NCBI GenBank assembly: GCA_044507695.1
Contig: JBIQJD010000008.1
Coordinates: forward strand, 124,001-188,000
Source: JBIQJD01 sp044507695
GTDB taxonomy: Bacteria; Bacteroidota; Ignavibacteria; Ignavibacteriales; Ignavibacteriaceae
Direction: 5' to 3'
Length of the DNA stretch: 64,000 bases
The notes below the pieces were generated by a model. That model saw only the letters and a list, made by a program, of their open reading frames with translations. It was not told the DNA's origin and did no database searches. Below, piece after piece: positions 14,503 through 24,184 of the stretch; the first letter of the stretch is position 1, and the number at the start of each line of letters is the position of its first letter. The translations under genes and the position numbers were made by a program.

Positions 14503-15777
14503 ATGGAAAAACCATTAACTAAAAATATAAAACCAAATCAGCCTCCGTTATCAATTAAAGATTATGAAAATTCCGGCGGCTACCGGGCTGTTAAGCATGC
14601 GTTTAAGAATCTCTCTCCGCTTGAGGTTCAGAAAATAGTTAAAGAATCAGATTTAAAAGGCAGAGGCGGTGCTGGTTTTTCAACAGGATTGAAATGGAGT
14701 TTTGTTCCGATGGATGAAAATCTCAGAACAAAATATCTCATCTGTAACGCAGATGAAATGGAACCGGGAACATTTAAAGACAGGCTGCTTATTGAAGGTG
14801 ACCCTCATTTATTAATTGAAGGAATGATATTAAGTGCATATGCAATTCAGGCAAACACTGCTTTTATTTTTTTAAGATGGGCTTATAAAAAGGCCGCACA
14901 AATTTTGTTGAAAGCAATTGCCGAAGCATATAATGCCGGATATCTTGGAAAAAATATTTTGGACAGCGGTTTTAATCTTGAACTTCATCTTCATACAAGT
15001 GTTGGAAGATATATCTGCGGTGAAGAAACTGCACTGCTTAATTCACTGGAAGGGAAGAGAGCAAACCCGCGCGCAAAGCCTCCTTTCCCGCAGGTAAGCG
15101 GATTGTTTGGCAAACCAACAATTGTTAACAATGTTGAAACTTTATGCTGCGTTCCTGAAATAATTAATAACGGCGCTCAATGGTTTAAAAGTTTAAGCGT
15201 TACTGATGAAGGCGGAACTAAATTGTACGGAGTTAGCGGCAGAGTTAAAAAGCCGGGATTGTGGGAATTGCCGCTTGGAACAACAATGGGTGAAATTTTA
15301 AATGAATTTGCCGGCGGTATGCAGGAAGGTTATTCATTTAAAGGTGCACTGCCGGGCGGAGCTTCAACTGATTTTTTAACTGCCGATCATTTTGATGTGA
15401 ATATGGATTTTGCAAACGTAATGAAAGCCGGAAGCAGACTTGGAACCGGCACAATGATAGTACTTGATGATAAAACCTGCCCCGTTGGTATGCAGTATAA
15501 TCTTCAGCATTTTTTTGCACAGGAATCCTGCGGCTGGTGCACTCCTTGCAGAGATGGCCTTCCATGGGTTGAACGTATTCTGTTATCAATTGAAAATGGA
15601 GATGGAAGAATGGAAGATCTTGATTTGCTTGCTTTTCATACAAAATATCTCGGACCCGGAACAACTTTCTGCGCATTAGCACCCGGCGCAATGGAACCGC
15701 TGCAAAGTTCGCTAAAATATTTCCGTGAAGATTTTGAAAAACATATTACCGAAAAACGATGTCCCTGGAGACAATAA
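14503..15777 (+). CDS. nuoF: NADH-quinone oxidoreductase subunit F
   Basis: A 424-residue subunit that binds NADH, FMN and cluster N3. The NADH/FMN signatures are GRGGAGFSTGLKW (Ser where Pro is usual) and CNADEMEPGTFKDR. Residues of the FMN site continue in GRYICGEETALLNSLEG. Cluster N3 ligands are in ESCGWCTPCRDG plus a later Cys in TTFCALAPGA. The length fits the family. nuoG begins directly after the stop. Confidence 0.97.
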   Translation: MEKPLTKNIKPNQPPLSIKDYENSGGYRAVKHAFKNLSPLEVQKIVKESDLKGRGGAGFSTGLKWSFVPMDENLRTKYLICNADEMEPGTFKDRLLIEGDPHLLIEGMILSAYAIQANTAFIFLRWAYKKAAQILLKAIAEAYNAGYLGKNILDSGFNLELHLHTSVGRYICGEETALLNSLEGKRANPRAKPPFPQVSGLFGKPTIVNNVETLCCVPEIINNGAQWFKSLSVTDEGGTKLYGVSGRVKKPGLWELPLGTTMGEILNEFAGGMQEGYSFKGALPGGASTDFLTADHFDVNMDFANVMKAGSRLGTGTMIVLDDKTCPVGMQYNLQHFFAQESCGWCTPCRDGLPWVERILLSIENGDGRMEDLDLLAFHTKYLGPGTTFCALAPGAMEPLQSSLKYFREDFEKHITEKRCPWRQ

Positions 15778-18477
15778 TTGGCAAAAATATATATAGATAA
15801 TATTGAATTTGATGTTGACGGCAGCAAGAATTTGCTTGATGCTTGTATATCGCTCGGGCTTGATCTGCCTTATTTCTGCTGGCACCCGGAAATGGGTTCT
15901 GTTGGCGCTTGCAGGCAGTGCGCTGTGGTTAAGTTCAGAGATGAAAAAGATGAGCGCGGTAGAATTACAATGGCTTGCATGGAACCTGCAGCTGATGGTA
16001 CAAGAATATCATTAAAAAGCAAAGAAGCAGTTGCAATGCGCGCCGGAGTAATTGAATGGCTGATGACAAATCATCCGCATGATTGCCCTGTCTGCGATGA
16101 AGGCGGAGAATGCCATTTGCAGGATATGACATTGATGAGCGGTCATAATTACAGAAGACATCGTTACAAAAAAAGAACATATGTAAATCAATATCTCGGG
16201 CCTTTCATCAATCATGAAATGAACAGATGCATTCAATGTTACAGGTGTGTTAGATTTTACAGGGATTATTCAGGCGGGGATGATTTTAATGTTTTTGCAA
16301 TTCACAATATTGTCTATTTCGGAAGGCATGAAGAGGGTGTGCTTAAAAATGAATTCAGCGGCAACCTTGTTGAAGTTTGCCCAACAGGAGTATTTACAGA
16401 TAAAACTTTAAAAAAACATTATACGCGCAAATGGGATTTAACAAACGCGCCTTCAATCTGCCACCATTGCAGTGTTGGCTGCAATATAATTGCATCCGAA
16501 AGATATGGTACCTTAAGAAGAATTTTAACAAGATATAACGGTGAAGTAAACGGATATTTTCTTTGTGATCGAGGAAGATTTGGATATGAATTTGTAAATC
16601 ATCCCAAACGTATAAAAAATGTTTACCTGAAAGAAAATGGTTCTTTTAAATTGAGTGATTCTGTTGAATCGATAGCAGAACTAAAAAATATTTTTAACGG
16701 AAGAGAAAGAGTAATTGGTATCGGCTCGCCGCGCGCTTCACTTGAAGCAAATTTTGCGTTAATGAAATTTGTTGGGAAGGAAAATTTCTATCACGGAATT
16801 TCAAAGAAGCAAAAAGAATTAACCTCTCATTGTATAAATATTCTCAGATCAATTCCCGTGCGTACTCCTTCTTTAAGAGAGATTGAAAAGAAGGATGCTG
16901 TATTAATTCTTGGGGAAGATTTAACAAACTCCGCACCAATGATGGCGCTGGCAGTTATGCAGGCAGCGCGCCAAAAACCAATGCGTCTGGTTGATCAGCT
17001 TAATATTCCACGTTGGAATGATGCAGCTGTAAGGGAACTAATACAAAAAGAAACCGGTCCTGTTTTTATCGCTGCTCCTGCACCAACTAAACTTGATAAG
17101 ATAGCCCTGGCAAATTTTAGAATGGTTCCTGATGATATTGCAAGATTTGGATTTGCTCTTGCTAATTTTTTGAATGCTGATTCTCCGGGAGTAAATATTC
17201 AGAATGAAAGATTGCCAAATCTTGTTAAAGTTATTTCAGAAGAATTGTTGAATGCTGAAAATCCTTTAATCATTTCCGGCACAAGTTCAGGAAGTAAAGC
17301 TGTAATTGAAGCCGCTGCAAATATTGCTTCTGCGTTACAGATGGCTGGTAAAAATGTCTCGTTATCATTTGTTGTTCCTGAGTGCAACAGCTTTGGATTA
17401 GAAATGCTCGGTGGTAAAGATTTAAATGATGCAGCAGAAGAAATTAACCGAAACACAATCCACTCAGCAATTGTTATTGAAAATGATTTATCAGAAAGAA
17501 TCACGGATAATGTTTTTTCTTCTTTTAAGAAATTAAAAAATCTTATATCATTTGATTATCTTGAAAACAAAACAACAGAAGCAGCCAATATAATTTTTCC
17601 CGTTGGTGCTTTTGCAGAAACAGACGGGACACTAGTTAATAATGAAGGGAGAGCGCAGCGGTATTACCAGGTTTATCCTGTTCTAAATCCTATAAAAGAA
17701 ACATGGAGATGGATTAGAGATATTGCAGTTGAAATCGGAAATTCTGAATTCAAAAAATTTTATACCTTAATTGATTTTACAAATCAAATTGTTAGTGAGA
17801 TGCCGGAATTCAGTGGGATAGAAACTTTAACCCCGCCGCCTGATTTCAGAATTGCCGGACAAAAAATTCCACGGCAGACTCACCGTTACAGCGGAAGAAC
17901 TTCCAATTACGCAAACATAAATATTCATGAGCAAAAACCTGTGGAGGATATTGATTCCCCGCTTTCATTTTCAATGGAAGGATATATGGGGGAACCTCCT
18001 TCATCAATAATTCCATTTTTCTGGAAGCCGGGATGGAATTCCCAGCAGGCAATTAATAAATATCAAATTGAAGTTGGCGGTCCGCTGCATGATGGTGATC
18101 CCGGCAAGCGATTGATTGAACCTTCTCAAAAAAGCATGTACTTCTTTTCCGGAATTCCTGAATCATTTAATAAAAGAGAAGATGAATTATTAATTATTCC
18201 TCTCTTTCAAATATTTGGATCAGATCAGTTAAGTTCTCACTCTGCTCCTGTTCAGGAAAGAATTCCCCTTCCATATTTATTGTTGAATGAAGATGATATA
18301 AAAAAATATAATCTGAAAGAGAACTCGGAAATCAATCTTACTATTAGTGAAAGAAATTTTAAACTAAAAATTATTAAAGGAGATATGCCTCCAGGTGCCG
18401 GAGGAATATCAGTTTTATCCGGAATGGGTTTTGTTGAACTTCCTGCTTATGCAAAAATTAACGGAGTGAACACATGA
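15778..18477 (+). CDS. nuoG: NADH-quinone oxidoreductase subunit G (long form)
   Basis: An 899-residue subunit that starts with TTG immediately after the nuoF stop; the family start sequence MAKIYIDN supports that codon. The N-terminus binds a [2Fe-2S] cluster (C34, C45, C48 and a later Cys). HDCPVCDEGGECHLQD and NRCIQCYRCVRF bind further clusters. An inactive molybdopterin-oxidoreductase-like domain begins at ICHHCSVGCN. The extent and wording of the C-terminal half (PHRYSGRT, SFSMEG, GWNSQQA) recall E. coli NuoG, about 908 residues, rather than the shorter Thermus-type proteins. Confidence 0.95.
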   Translation: MAKIYIDNIEFDVDGSKNLLDACISLGLDLPYFCWHPEMGSVGACRQCAVVKFRDEKDERGRITMACMEPAADGTRISLKSKEAVAMRAGVIEWLMTNHPHDCPVCDEGGECHLQDMTLMSGHNYRRHRYKKRTYVNQYLGPFINHEMNRCIQCYRCVRFYRDYSGGDDFNVFAIHNIVYFGRHEEGVLKNEFSGNLVEVCPTGVFTDKTLKKHYTRKWDLTNAPSICHHCSVGCNIIASERYGTLRRILTRYNGEVNGYFLCDRGRFGYEFVNHPKRIKNVYLKENGSFKLSDSVESIAELKNIFNGRERVIGIGSPRASLEANFALMKFVGKENFYHGISKKQKELTSHCINILRSIPVRTPSLREIEKKDAVLILGEDLTNSAPMMALAVMQAARQKPMRLVDQLNIPRWNDAAVRELIQKETGPVFIAAPAPTKLDKIALANFRMVPDDIARFGFALANFLNADSPGVNIQNERLPNLVKVISEELLNAENPLIISGTSSGSKAVIEAAANIASALQMAGKNVSLSFVVPECNSFGLEMLGGKDLNDAAEEINRNTIHSAIVIENDLSERITDNVFSSFKKLKNLISFDYLENKTTEAANIIFPVGAFAETDGTLVNNEGRAQRYYQVYPVLNPIKETWRWIRDIAVEIGNSEFKKFYTLIDFTNQIVSEMPEFSGIETLTPPPDFRIAGQKIPRQTHRYSGRTSNYANINIHEQKPVEDIDSPLSFSMEGYMGEPPSSIIPFFWKPGWNSQQAINKYQIEVGGPLHDGDPGKRLIEPSQKSMYFFSGIPESFNKREDELLIIPLFQIFGSDQLSSHSAPVQERIPLPYLLLNEDDIKKYNLKENSEINLTISERNFKLKIIKGDMPPGAGGISVLSGMGFVELPAYAKINGVNT

Positions 18478-19430
18478 GTGCGGAAGTTAGATCAATATTA
18501 ATTATTGCCGGCGTTTTATTTGTAATGCTTAACATTGCTGCTTTATTAATCTGGGTTGAACGAAGAATGCTTGCAATGTGGCAGGATAGACTTGGGCCAA
18601 ACAGAGTTGGTCCGTTTGGTTTGCTTCAATCAATTGCAGATATGGTAAAAATATTTTTTAAAGAAGATTGGATTCCACCTTTTGCAGACAAAACCGTTTT
18701 TGTTACTGCACCAGCAGTTGTTGTTACAGCAGTTCTGATGGGCTTTGCCGTTGTACCCTTCTCACCGGAAATTTTTGTAGTTGATCTGAACATTGCTCTT
18801 TTATTTTTTCTTGCAATGTCTTCGCTTGGCGCATACAGTATTGTTTTGGGCGGCTGGGCATCAAACAATAAATATTCTTTGTTGGGCGCAATGCGCGGTT
18901 CAGCTCAAATGATCTCTTACGAAGTTTTTATGGGACTCTCGCTGATGGGCGTTGTAATGTTAACCGGTTCTTTCAGTCTTGTTGATATTGTGGAAGCACA
19001 AAGAAAAATCTGGTTTGTAATTCCGCAGTTTATAGGATTTGTAATTTTTTTGATTGCAGGAATAGCTGAAACACACAGAGTTCCGTTTGATATTCCGGAA
19101 GCTGAAAGTGAATTAATAGCCGGCTTTCATTCTGAGTATTCCGGTATGAAGTTCGGAATGTTCTTCGTTGGTGAATATCTTGGTATAACTTTAATATCAG
19201 CAATGATTGTTACACTATTTTTTGGCGGCTGGCTCGGTCCGGCTTTTCTTCCGCCTGTTGTTTGGTTCTTCCTAAAACTTGCATTGTTCATTTTATTTTT
19301 TGTTCTGCTGCGTGCTGCTCTGCCAAGATTAAGATATGATCAGTTGATGGAGTACGGCTGGAAATTTCTACTGCCGCTTGCACTGTTGAATGTACTTGTT
19401 ACAGGCGCAGTTGTGCTTGCATCAGGATAA
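18474..19430 (+). CDS. nuoH: NADH-quinone oxidoreductase subunit H
   Basis: A 318-residue membrane subunit with about eight helices that forms the quinone access tunnel and joins the arm to the membrane. It contains WQDRLGPNRVGPFGLLQS and the acidic loop PFDIPEAESELIAGFHSEYSG, both diagnostic. Its ATG overlaps the nuoG stop by four bases, so translation is probably coupled. Confidence 0.97.
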   Translation: MSAEVRSILIIAGVLFVMLNIAALLIWVERRMLAMWQDRLGPNRVGPFGLLQSIADMVKIFFKEDWIPPFADKTVFVTAPAVVVTAVLMGFAVVPFSPEIFVVDLNIALLFFLAMSSLGAYSIVLGGWASNNKYSLLGAMRGSAQMISYEVFMGLSLMGVVMLTGSFSLVDIVEAQRKIWFVIPQFIGFVIFLIAGIAETHRVPFDIPEAESELIAGFHSEYSGMKFGMFFVGEYLGITLISAMIVTLFFGGWLGPAFLPPVVWFFLKLALFILFFVLLRAALPRLRYDQLMEYGWKFLLPLALLNVLVTGAVVLASG

Positions 19431-19442
19431 TTGTGAGGTTAT

Positions 19443-19958
19443 ATGTTCAGTAATATAAGAAGTTTGTTTATTACGTTTATACATTTATTCAGGAAAAAGG
19501 TAACAGTAGAATATCCTGAAGAGAAGCCAAAACTATCAGCAAGATGGAGAGGCAGAATTATTTTATCAAGAGATCCTGATGGCGGTGAACGCTGTGTAGC
19601 ATGTTACCTTTGCGCTGCTGTGTGCCCGGTTGATTGTATTTCATTACAGGCGGCAGATGACAGCACAGGCAGGCGTTATCCCGAATTTTTCAGAATAAAT
19701 TTTTCACGCTGCATCTTTTGCGGCTTTTGTGAAGATGCCTGCCCAACTTACGCAATCCAATTAACTCCTGATTTTGAAATGTCTGAATATCAAAGAAAAA
19801 ATATGGTCTATGAAAAGGAAGATTTATTAATAGCCGGTGAAGGAAAATATCATGGTTACAATTATTACAAGGTTGCAGGTTTGGCAATCGGCGGAAAAGG
19901 AAAAGGTGAGGCAATTAATGAAGATCCGCCGGCAGATATCAGAACTCTTTTGCCTTAA
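19443..19958 (+). CDS. nuoI: NADH-quinone oxidoreductase subunit I
   Basis: A 171-residue ferredoxin-like subunit with two [4Fe-4S] motifs, CVACYLCAAVCPVDC and CIFCGFCEDACP, which hold clusters N6a and N6b and pass electrons to N2. An amphipathic N-terminus with RRKKVTVEYPEEKP-like residues precedes them. The C-terminal extension is as in E. coli-type NuoI. nuoJ follows after nine bases. Confidence 0.96.
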   Translation: MFSNIRSLFITFIHLFRKKVTVEYPEEKPKLSARWRGRIILSRDPDGGERCVACYLCAAVCPVDCISLQAADDSTGRRYPEFFRINFSRCIFCGFCEDACPTYAIQLTPDFEMSEYQRKNMVYEKEDLLIAGEGKYHGYNYYKVAGLAIGGKGKGEAINEDPPADIRTLLP

Positions 19959-19967
19959 AGGAATTTA

Positions 19968-20498
19968 ATGATAATACTTTTTTACATAGCTTCAATTGTT
20001 GCAGTTGTTTCCACATTGATGGTAATTACGAGATTAAGTGCAATTCATGCGTTGCTATATATGATAGTTTCACTTCTATCAATTGCAGTTATCTTCTTTA
20101 TAGCAGGTGCACCGTTTATTGCCGCACTTGAGGTTATAATATACGCCGGTGCAATAATGGTTCTGTTTGTATTTGCAGTAATGATGCTTAATCTCGGGGA
20201 TAAATCAGTTGAACATGAAAAGCATCTTCTCTCAGGTAAAATGTGGATAGGTCCATCAATCTTATCATTAATTCTTTTCATCGAATTCATATACATGCTG
20301 TTGAATTCAGAGACAATGATTTATAATCCAGAAATAATTTCTCCAAAAGAAGTTGGCATTTCAATGTTTACAACATATCTGCTTGGGGTTGAATTAGCAG
20401 GAATGCTTTTAATGGCTGGAATTATTGGCGCATATCATATAGGCAGAGAAAAACGCAAAATCTATCACCGATTTTTTCAGGAGGGAACAGGCAAATGA
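19968..20498 (+). CDS. nuoJ: NADH-quinone oxidoreductase subunit J
   Basis: A 176-residue membrane subunit with five predicted helices. ALEVIIYAGAIMVLFVFAVMML is the family's pi-bulge helix region. The last helix ends in a basic tail (HIGREKRKIYHR). Its stop overlaps the nuoK start by four bases. The subunit links the quinone site to the antiporter-like subunits. Confidence 0.95.
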   Translation: MIILFYIASIVAVVSTLMVITRLSAIHALLYMIVSLLSIAVIFFIAGAPFIAALEVIIYAGAIMVLFVFAVMMLNLGDKSVEHEKHLLSGKMWIGPSILSLILFIEFIYMLLNSETMIYNPEIISPKEVGISMFTTYLLGVELAGMLLMAGIIGAYHIGREKRKIYHRFFQEGTGK

Positions 20499-20800
20499 TT
20501 ATTCCTATTGAATCAGGTTTGCTGCTGGCTTCAGTTTTATTTGTACTTGGATTAATAGGAGTTCTTGTAAGAAGAAATATTATCTTCATGCTTTTATCAA
20601 TTGAGATAATGCTTAATGCTGCCGGACTTGCATTTGTTTTTGCCGGCGCAAAATGGGCTCAGGCTGATGGACAGATAATGTTTATGTTTATACTTGCAAT
20701 GGCTGCTGCTGAAGTTTCTGTTGGACTTGCTTTAATTCTCAGGTTATTTCACATGAATAAATCTCTTGATTCAGATCTTGTTAATAAGATGAAAGGATAA
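20495..20800 (+). CDS. nuoK: NADH-quinone oxidoreductase subunit K
   Basis: A 101-residue membrane subunit with three helices, the standard length. The conserved Glu of helix two is in LLSIEIMLNAAGLAF and that of the third helix in AMAAAEVSVGLALILRL. Overlaps nuoJ by four bases and is followed by nuoL after one base. Confidence 0.96.
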   Translation: MIIPIESGLLLASVLFVLGLIGVLVRRNIIFMLLSIEIMLNAAGLAFVFAGAKWAQADGQIMFMFILAMAAAEVSVGLALILRLFHMNKSLDSDLVNKMKG

Positions 20801-20801
20801 C

Positions 20802-22679
20802 ATGTTCAATCTGCTCTGGTTAATACCGGCCTTTCCGTTTGCGGGATTTCTTCTGCTTGCTTTTTTCGGCAGAAGATTTAACCGTAAAACTGCCGCTGTA
20901 ATCGGAGTTGGTTCTGTTGGCATTTCCGCACTCCTCGGAATTTTAACTGGGATTAATTTTATCACCTCCCCACCTAAAGGATACAGCTTCACGCAACTGT
21001 TGTGGAGCTGGATTGATGTAGAAGGATTCACTGCCGGAATTTCCTTTTATCTTGATGCAATGACAATCATTTTCATTTTTGTTATAACCTTTGTGGGATT
21101 TCTAATTCATCTCTACTCCGCAGAATTTATGCATGAAGAAGAAGGTTATTCAAGATTTTTTGCCTACATGAATTTGTTTGTTGGATCAATGCTTACGCTT
21201 GTAATGGCAGATAATCTTCTCCTGCTTTATCTCGGCTGGGAAGGCGTTGGCTTATGCAGTTATCTTTTAATCGGCTTCTGGTATAAAGATGATGCAAATG
21301 GATACGCAGCAAGAAAAGCATTTATCGTTACAAGAATTGGTGATACGGCGATGATAATTGGTCTCTTCCTTCTTGTAATGCATTTTGAAACTTTGAATGT
21401 GCAGGAAATACTTCACCGGGCATCACTACTTTGGCCCATCGGATCTGATGCCGCTTTCTGGGCTGCAATACTTTTACTCGGCGGAGCGCTTGGAAAATCA
21501 GCGCAGCTTCCCTTGCAAACATGGCTGCCGGATGCAATGGCAGGTCCTTCTCCCGTCAGCGCTTTAATTCATGCAGCAACAATGGTTACTGCCGGAGTTT
21601 ATCTGATTGCACGTACAAATGTTTTGTTCACTCTTGCGCCAGCAGTCCAAATGCTGGTTGCAGTAATCGGTGCTGCAACATTGTTAATGGCTGGATTCAG
21701 TGCATTAAATCAATATGATATTAAAAGGGTTCTGGCTTACTCAACTATAAGCCAGATAGGATATATGTTCCTCGCTCTTGGTGTTGGTGCGTGGTCTGCG
21801 GCAATATTTCATTTTATGATTCATGCATTCTTCAAAGCCCTTCTATTCCTTGCAGCCGGTGCAGTAATTCTCTCACTCCATCATGAGCATAATATGTTTA
21901 GGATGGGAGGAATTAAAAACAAGATGCCGGTGGTTTTTTGGACGTTTGTTATTGGATCTGCTGCCCTTGCTGCAGTGCCATTAATCTCCGCAGGTTTTTA
22001 TAGTAAAGATTCTATTCTCTGGTTTGCATGGTCTGCCGAATCAGGCAGCCCCTGGCTTTGGGCTGCAGGATTAGCAGGAGCGTTTATAACTGCTGTTTAC
22101 ACGTTTAGAATGATATTCATTACATTCTTCGGAAAACAAAAAACTCAGATAAGTCATCATCCGGGAAGTATGATTAAAATTCCATTAATTATACTTGCTG
22201 TATTAAGTATTATTGGCGGATTTATTGAACTCCCTCATACATTGGGCAATTTGCCGTTATTCTCAAATTTCTTAAATACTACTTTACCGGCAGTTGAACT
22301 CGCAGTGGAAAGTACTTCAACGGAATTAATACTTCAGGCAATTGCTGCTTTAACAGCACTCAGCGGTATTTATATAGCATATTTAAAGTATTACAAAAAA
22401 GAAACTAATGTTCAGCCTGGACAAAATAGTCTGCAGAAATTTCTTTACTCAGGCTGGGGATTTGACCGGCTGTATGATGCAGTTTTTGTTATTCCATTCG
22501 TTTGGATTTCTCACATAAACAGGAATGATTTTTTTGATTGGTTAAGCAAGGGAATTGCATTACTTGCTTTTGCAGCACATAATCTCCTGTCGCTTACTCA
22601 ATCAGGTAAATTAAGATGGTATGCAATGGGGATAGTAATTGGTGCTGCCGCTGCTTTAACAATCGCGGTTTTATTATGA
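20802..22679 (+). CDS. nuoL: NADH-quinone oxidoreductase subunit L
   Basis: A 625-residue antiporter-like proton-pumping subunit. The family core is visible in LLYLGWEGVGLCSYLLIGFWY and LPDAMAGPSPVSALIHAATMVTAGVYLIAR, with the discontinuous helix Lys/His residues nearby. The C-terminal part forms the lateral helix along the membrane arm. Overlaps nuoM by four bases. Confidence 0.96.
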   Translation: MFNLLWLIPAFPFAGFLLLAFFGRRFNRKTAAVIGVGSVGISALLGILTGINFITSPPKGYSFTQLLWSWIDVEGFTAGISFYLDAMTIIFIFVITFVGFLIHLYSAEFMHEEEGYSRFFAYMNLFVGSMLTLVMADNLLLLYLGWEGVGLCSYLLIGFWYKDDANGYAARKAFIVTRIGDTAMIIGLFLLVMHFETLNVQEILHRASLLWPIGSDAAFWAAILLLGGALGKSAQLPLQTWLPDAMAGPSPVSALIHAATMVTAGVYLIARTNVLFTLAPAVQMLVAVIGAATLLMAGFSALNQYDIKRVLAYSTISQIGYMFLALGVGAWSAAIFHFMIHAFFKALLFLAAGAVILSLHHEHNMFRMGGIKNKMPVVFWTFVIGSAALAAVPLISAGFYSKDSILWFAWSAESGSPWLWAAGLAGAFITAVYTFRMIFITFFGKQKTQISHHPGSMIKIPLIILAVLSIIGGFIELPHTLGNLPLFSNFLNTTLPAVELAVESTSTELILQAIAALTALSGIYIAYLKYYKKETNVQPGQNSLQKFLYSGWGFDRLYDAVFVIPFVWISHINRNDFFDWLSKGIALLAFAAHNLLSLTQSGKLRWYAMGIVIGAAAALTIAVLL

Positions 22680-24178
22680 TACTTTTATGGTTAATAATAA
22701 TACTAATGGCTGGCGGAATAATCTCATGGATTTCCGGTAAATGGAATCAAACTATTTCAAGAGTAATTTCAATTCTCGCATTAACCGCCGATTTGATTCT
22801 TGTAATTTATCTTTGGATTACTTTATCTCCATCTTTATCATCAAACGGCAGCTGGATGGTTGAGATTAATTACGAATGGATTCCGCAGTACGGTATTTCA
22901 TTTCATCTGGCATTAGATGGTTTAAGTCTTCTTCTTATAGTATTAACAGTATTTCTTGGATTGCTTTCTGTTCTTGTATCATGGAATCAGATTACAGAAA
23001 GAATTGGATTCTTCCATTTTAATCTACTCTGGATTCTTGCAGGAATAACCGGAGTTTTTCTTGCACTGGATTTATTTCTCTTTTACTTCTTCTGGGAAGT
23101 AATGCTCATTCCAATGTACTTTATAATTGCAATCTGGGGATATGAAAACCGAATTTACGCGGCGTTTAAATTTTTTATTTACACACAGGCAAGCGGCTTA
23201 TTAATGTTAATTGCCATTCTTGCTCTTTATTTTACTCACGGTGCTGAAACAGGAAATTATACATTTGATTACAATCAGCTTTTAGGAACTTCACTTTCTT
23301 CACCGGCATCAATGTGGATAATGCTTGGCTTTCTGATTGCCTTTGCCGTAAAACTGCCGCTGGTACCTTTTCATAACTGGCTGCCGGATGCACACACAGA
23401 AGCTCCCACTGCCGGTTCTGTAATTCTTGCAGGCTTACTTTTAAAAACCGGTGCATACGGAATATTACGCTTCGTACTTCCGCTTTTCCCGCAGGCTTCA
23501 ATTGATTTTGCTCCTTACGGAATGATGCTTGGTACAATTGGGATTCTTTACGGGGCTAAACTTGCCTTTGCTCAAAGAGATTTTAAAAGATTAGTTGCCT
23601 ACTCAAGTGTAAGCCACATGGGATTTGTTATGCTCGGCGTATATGCGTTTAATCAGCTTGCACTGCAGGGAGTTGTAATGCAAATGCTTGCTCACGGAAT
23701 CAGTACAGGCGCTCTCTTTATTATTGTTGGTGCAATTCAAAAAAGAATTCACACAAGAGATTTGGAAGAGATGGGCGGATTCTGGGAATTAGCCCCGCGC
23801 ATGGGAGGAATTACATTATTGTTCACAATGGCTTCACTCGGTTTGCCCGGATTGGGAAATTTTATTGCCGAGTTTCTTATTCTTTCCGGAACATTCCAGG
23901 CTTCTGTGTTATGGACTGTTCTTTCATCAACCGGACTTGTTGCAGCAACTATTTATTCTTTAAGAATTATGCAGAAGGTTTTTTACGGACCAAAATATAA
24001 AGAATGGAAGATGAAGGATTATAACTTCCGCGAATCAATTGCACTCGGTTCTCTTATTGCAGTTATAATCTGGTTTGGATTGTATCCTCAGAATGTAATT
24101 AATACAGCTAAAAATTCTCTGGATAAAATTTTGAATTCAATGAATACAAGAACAGAACGAGTAATAAATGTTGAGTAA
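22676..24178 (+). CDS. nuoM: NADH-quinone oxidoreductase subunit M
   Basis: A 500-residue antiporter-like subunit. I place the start at the ATG at 22676, whose ATGA overlaps the nuoL stop and whose product opens with the hydrophobic MILLWLIIILMAGG. An in-frame ATG at 22616 would add a Cys-rich, non-family stretch inside nuoL. Diagnostic segments are FFWEVMLIPMYF, LPLVPFHNWLPDAHTEAPTA and FKRLVAYSSVSHMGF. Confidence 0.95.
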   Translation: MILLWLIIILMAGGIISWISGKWNQTISRVISILALTADLILVIYLWITLSPSLSSNGSWMVEINYEWIPQYGISFHLALDGLSLLLIVLTVFLGLLSVLVSWNQITERIGFFHFNLLWILAGITGVFLALDLFLFYFFWEVMLIPMYFIIAIWGYENRIYAAFKFFIYTQASGLLMLIAILALYFTHGAETGNYTFDYNQLLGTSLSSPASMWIMLGFLIAFAVKLPLVPFHNWLPDAHTEAPTAGSVILAGLLLKTGAYGILRFVLPLFPQASIDFAPYGMMLGTIGILYGAKLAFAQRDFKRLVAYSSVSHMGFVMLGVYAFNQLALQGVVMQMLAHGISTGALFIIVGAIQKRIHTRDLEEMGGFWELAPRMGGITLLFTMASLGLPGLGNFIAEFLILSGTFQASVLWTVLSSTGLVAATIYSLRIMQKVFYGPKYKEWKMKDYNFRESIALGSLIAVIIWFGLYPQNVINTAKNSLDKILNSMNTRTERVINVE

Positions 24179-24184
24179 ACTATC

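Noticed and set aside
22616..22676. Extended nuoM start 20 codons upstream
   Set aside because: The added stretch is Cys-rich and unlike the family and would sit fully inside nuoL; ATGA overlap at 22676 is the normal arrangement.
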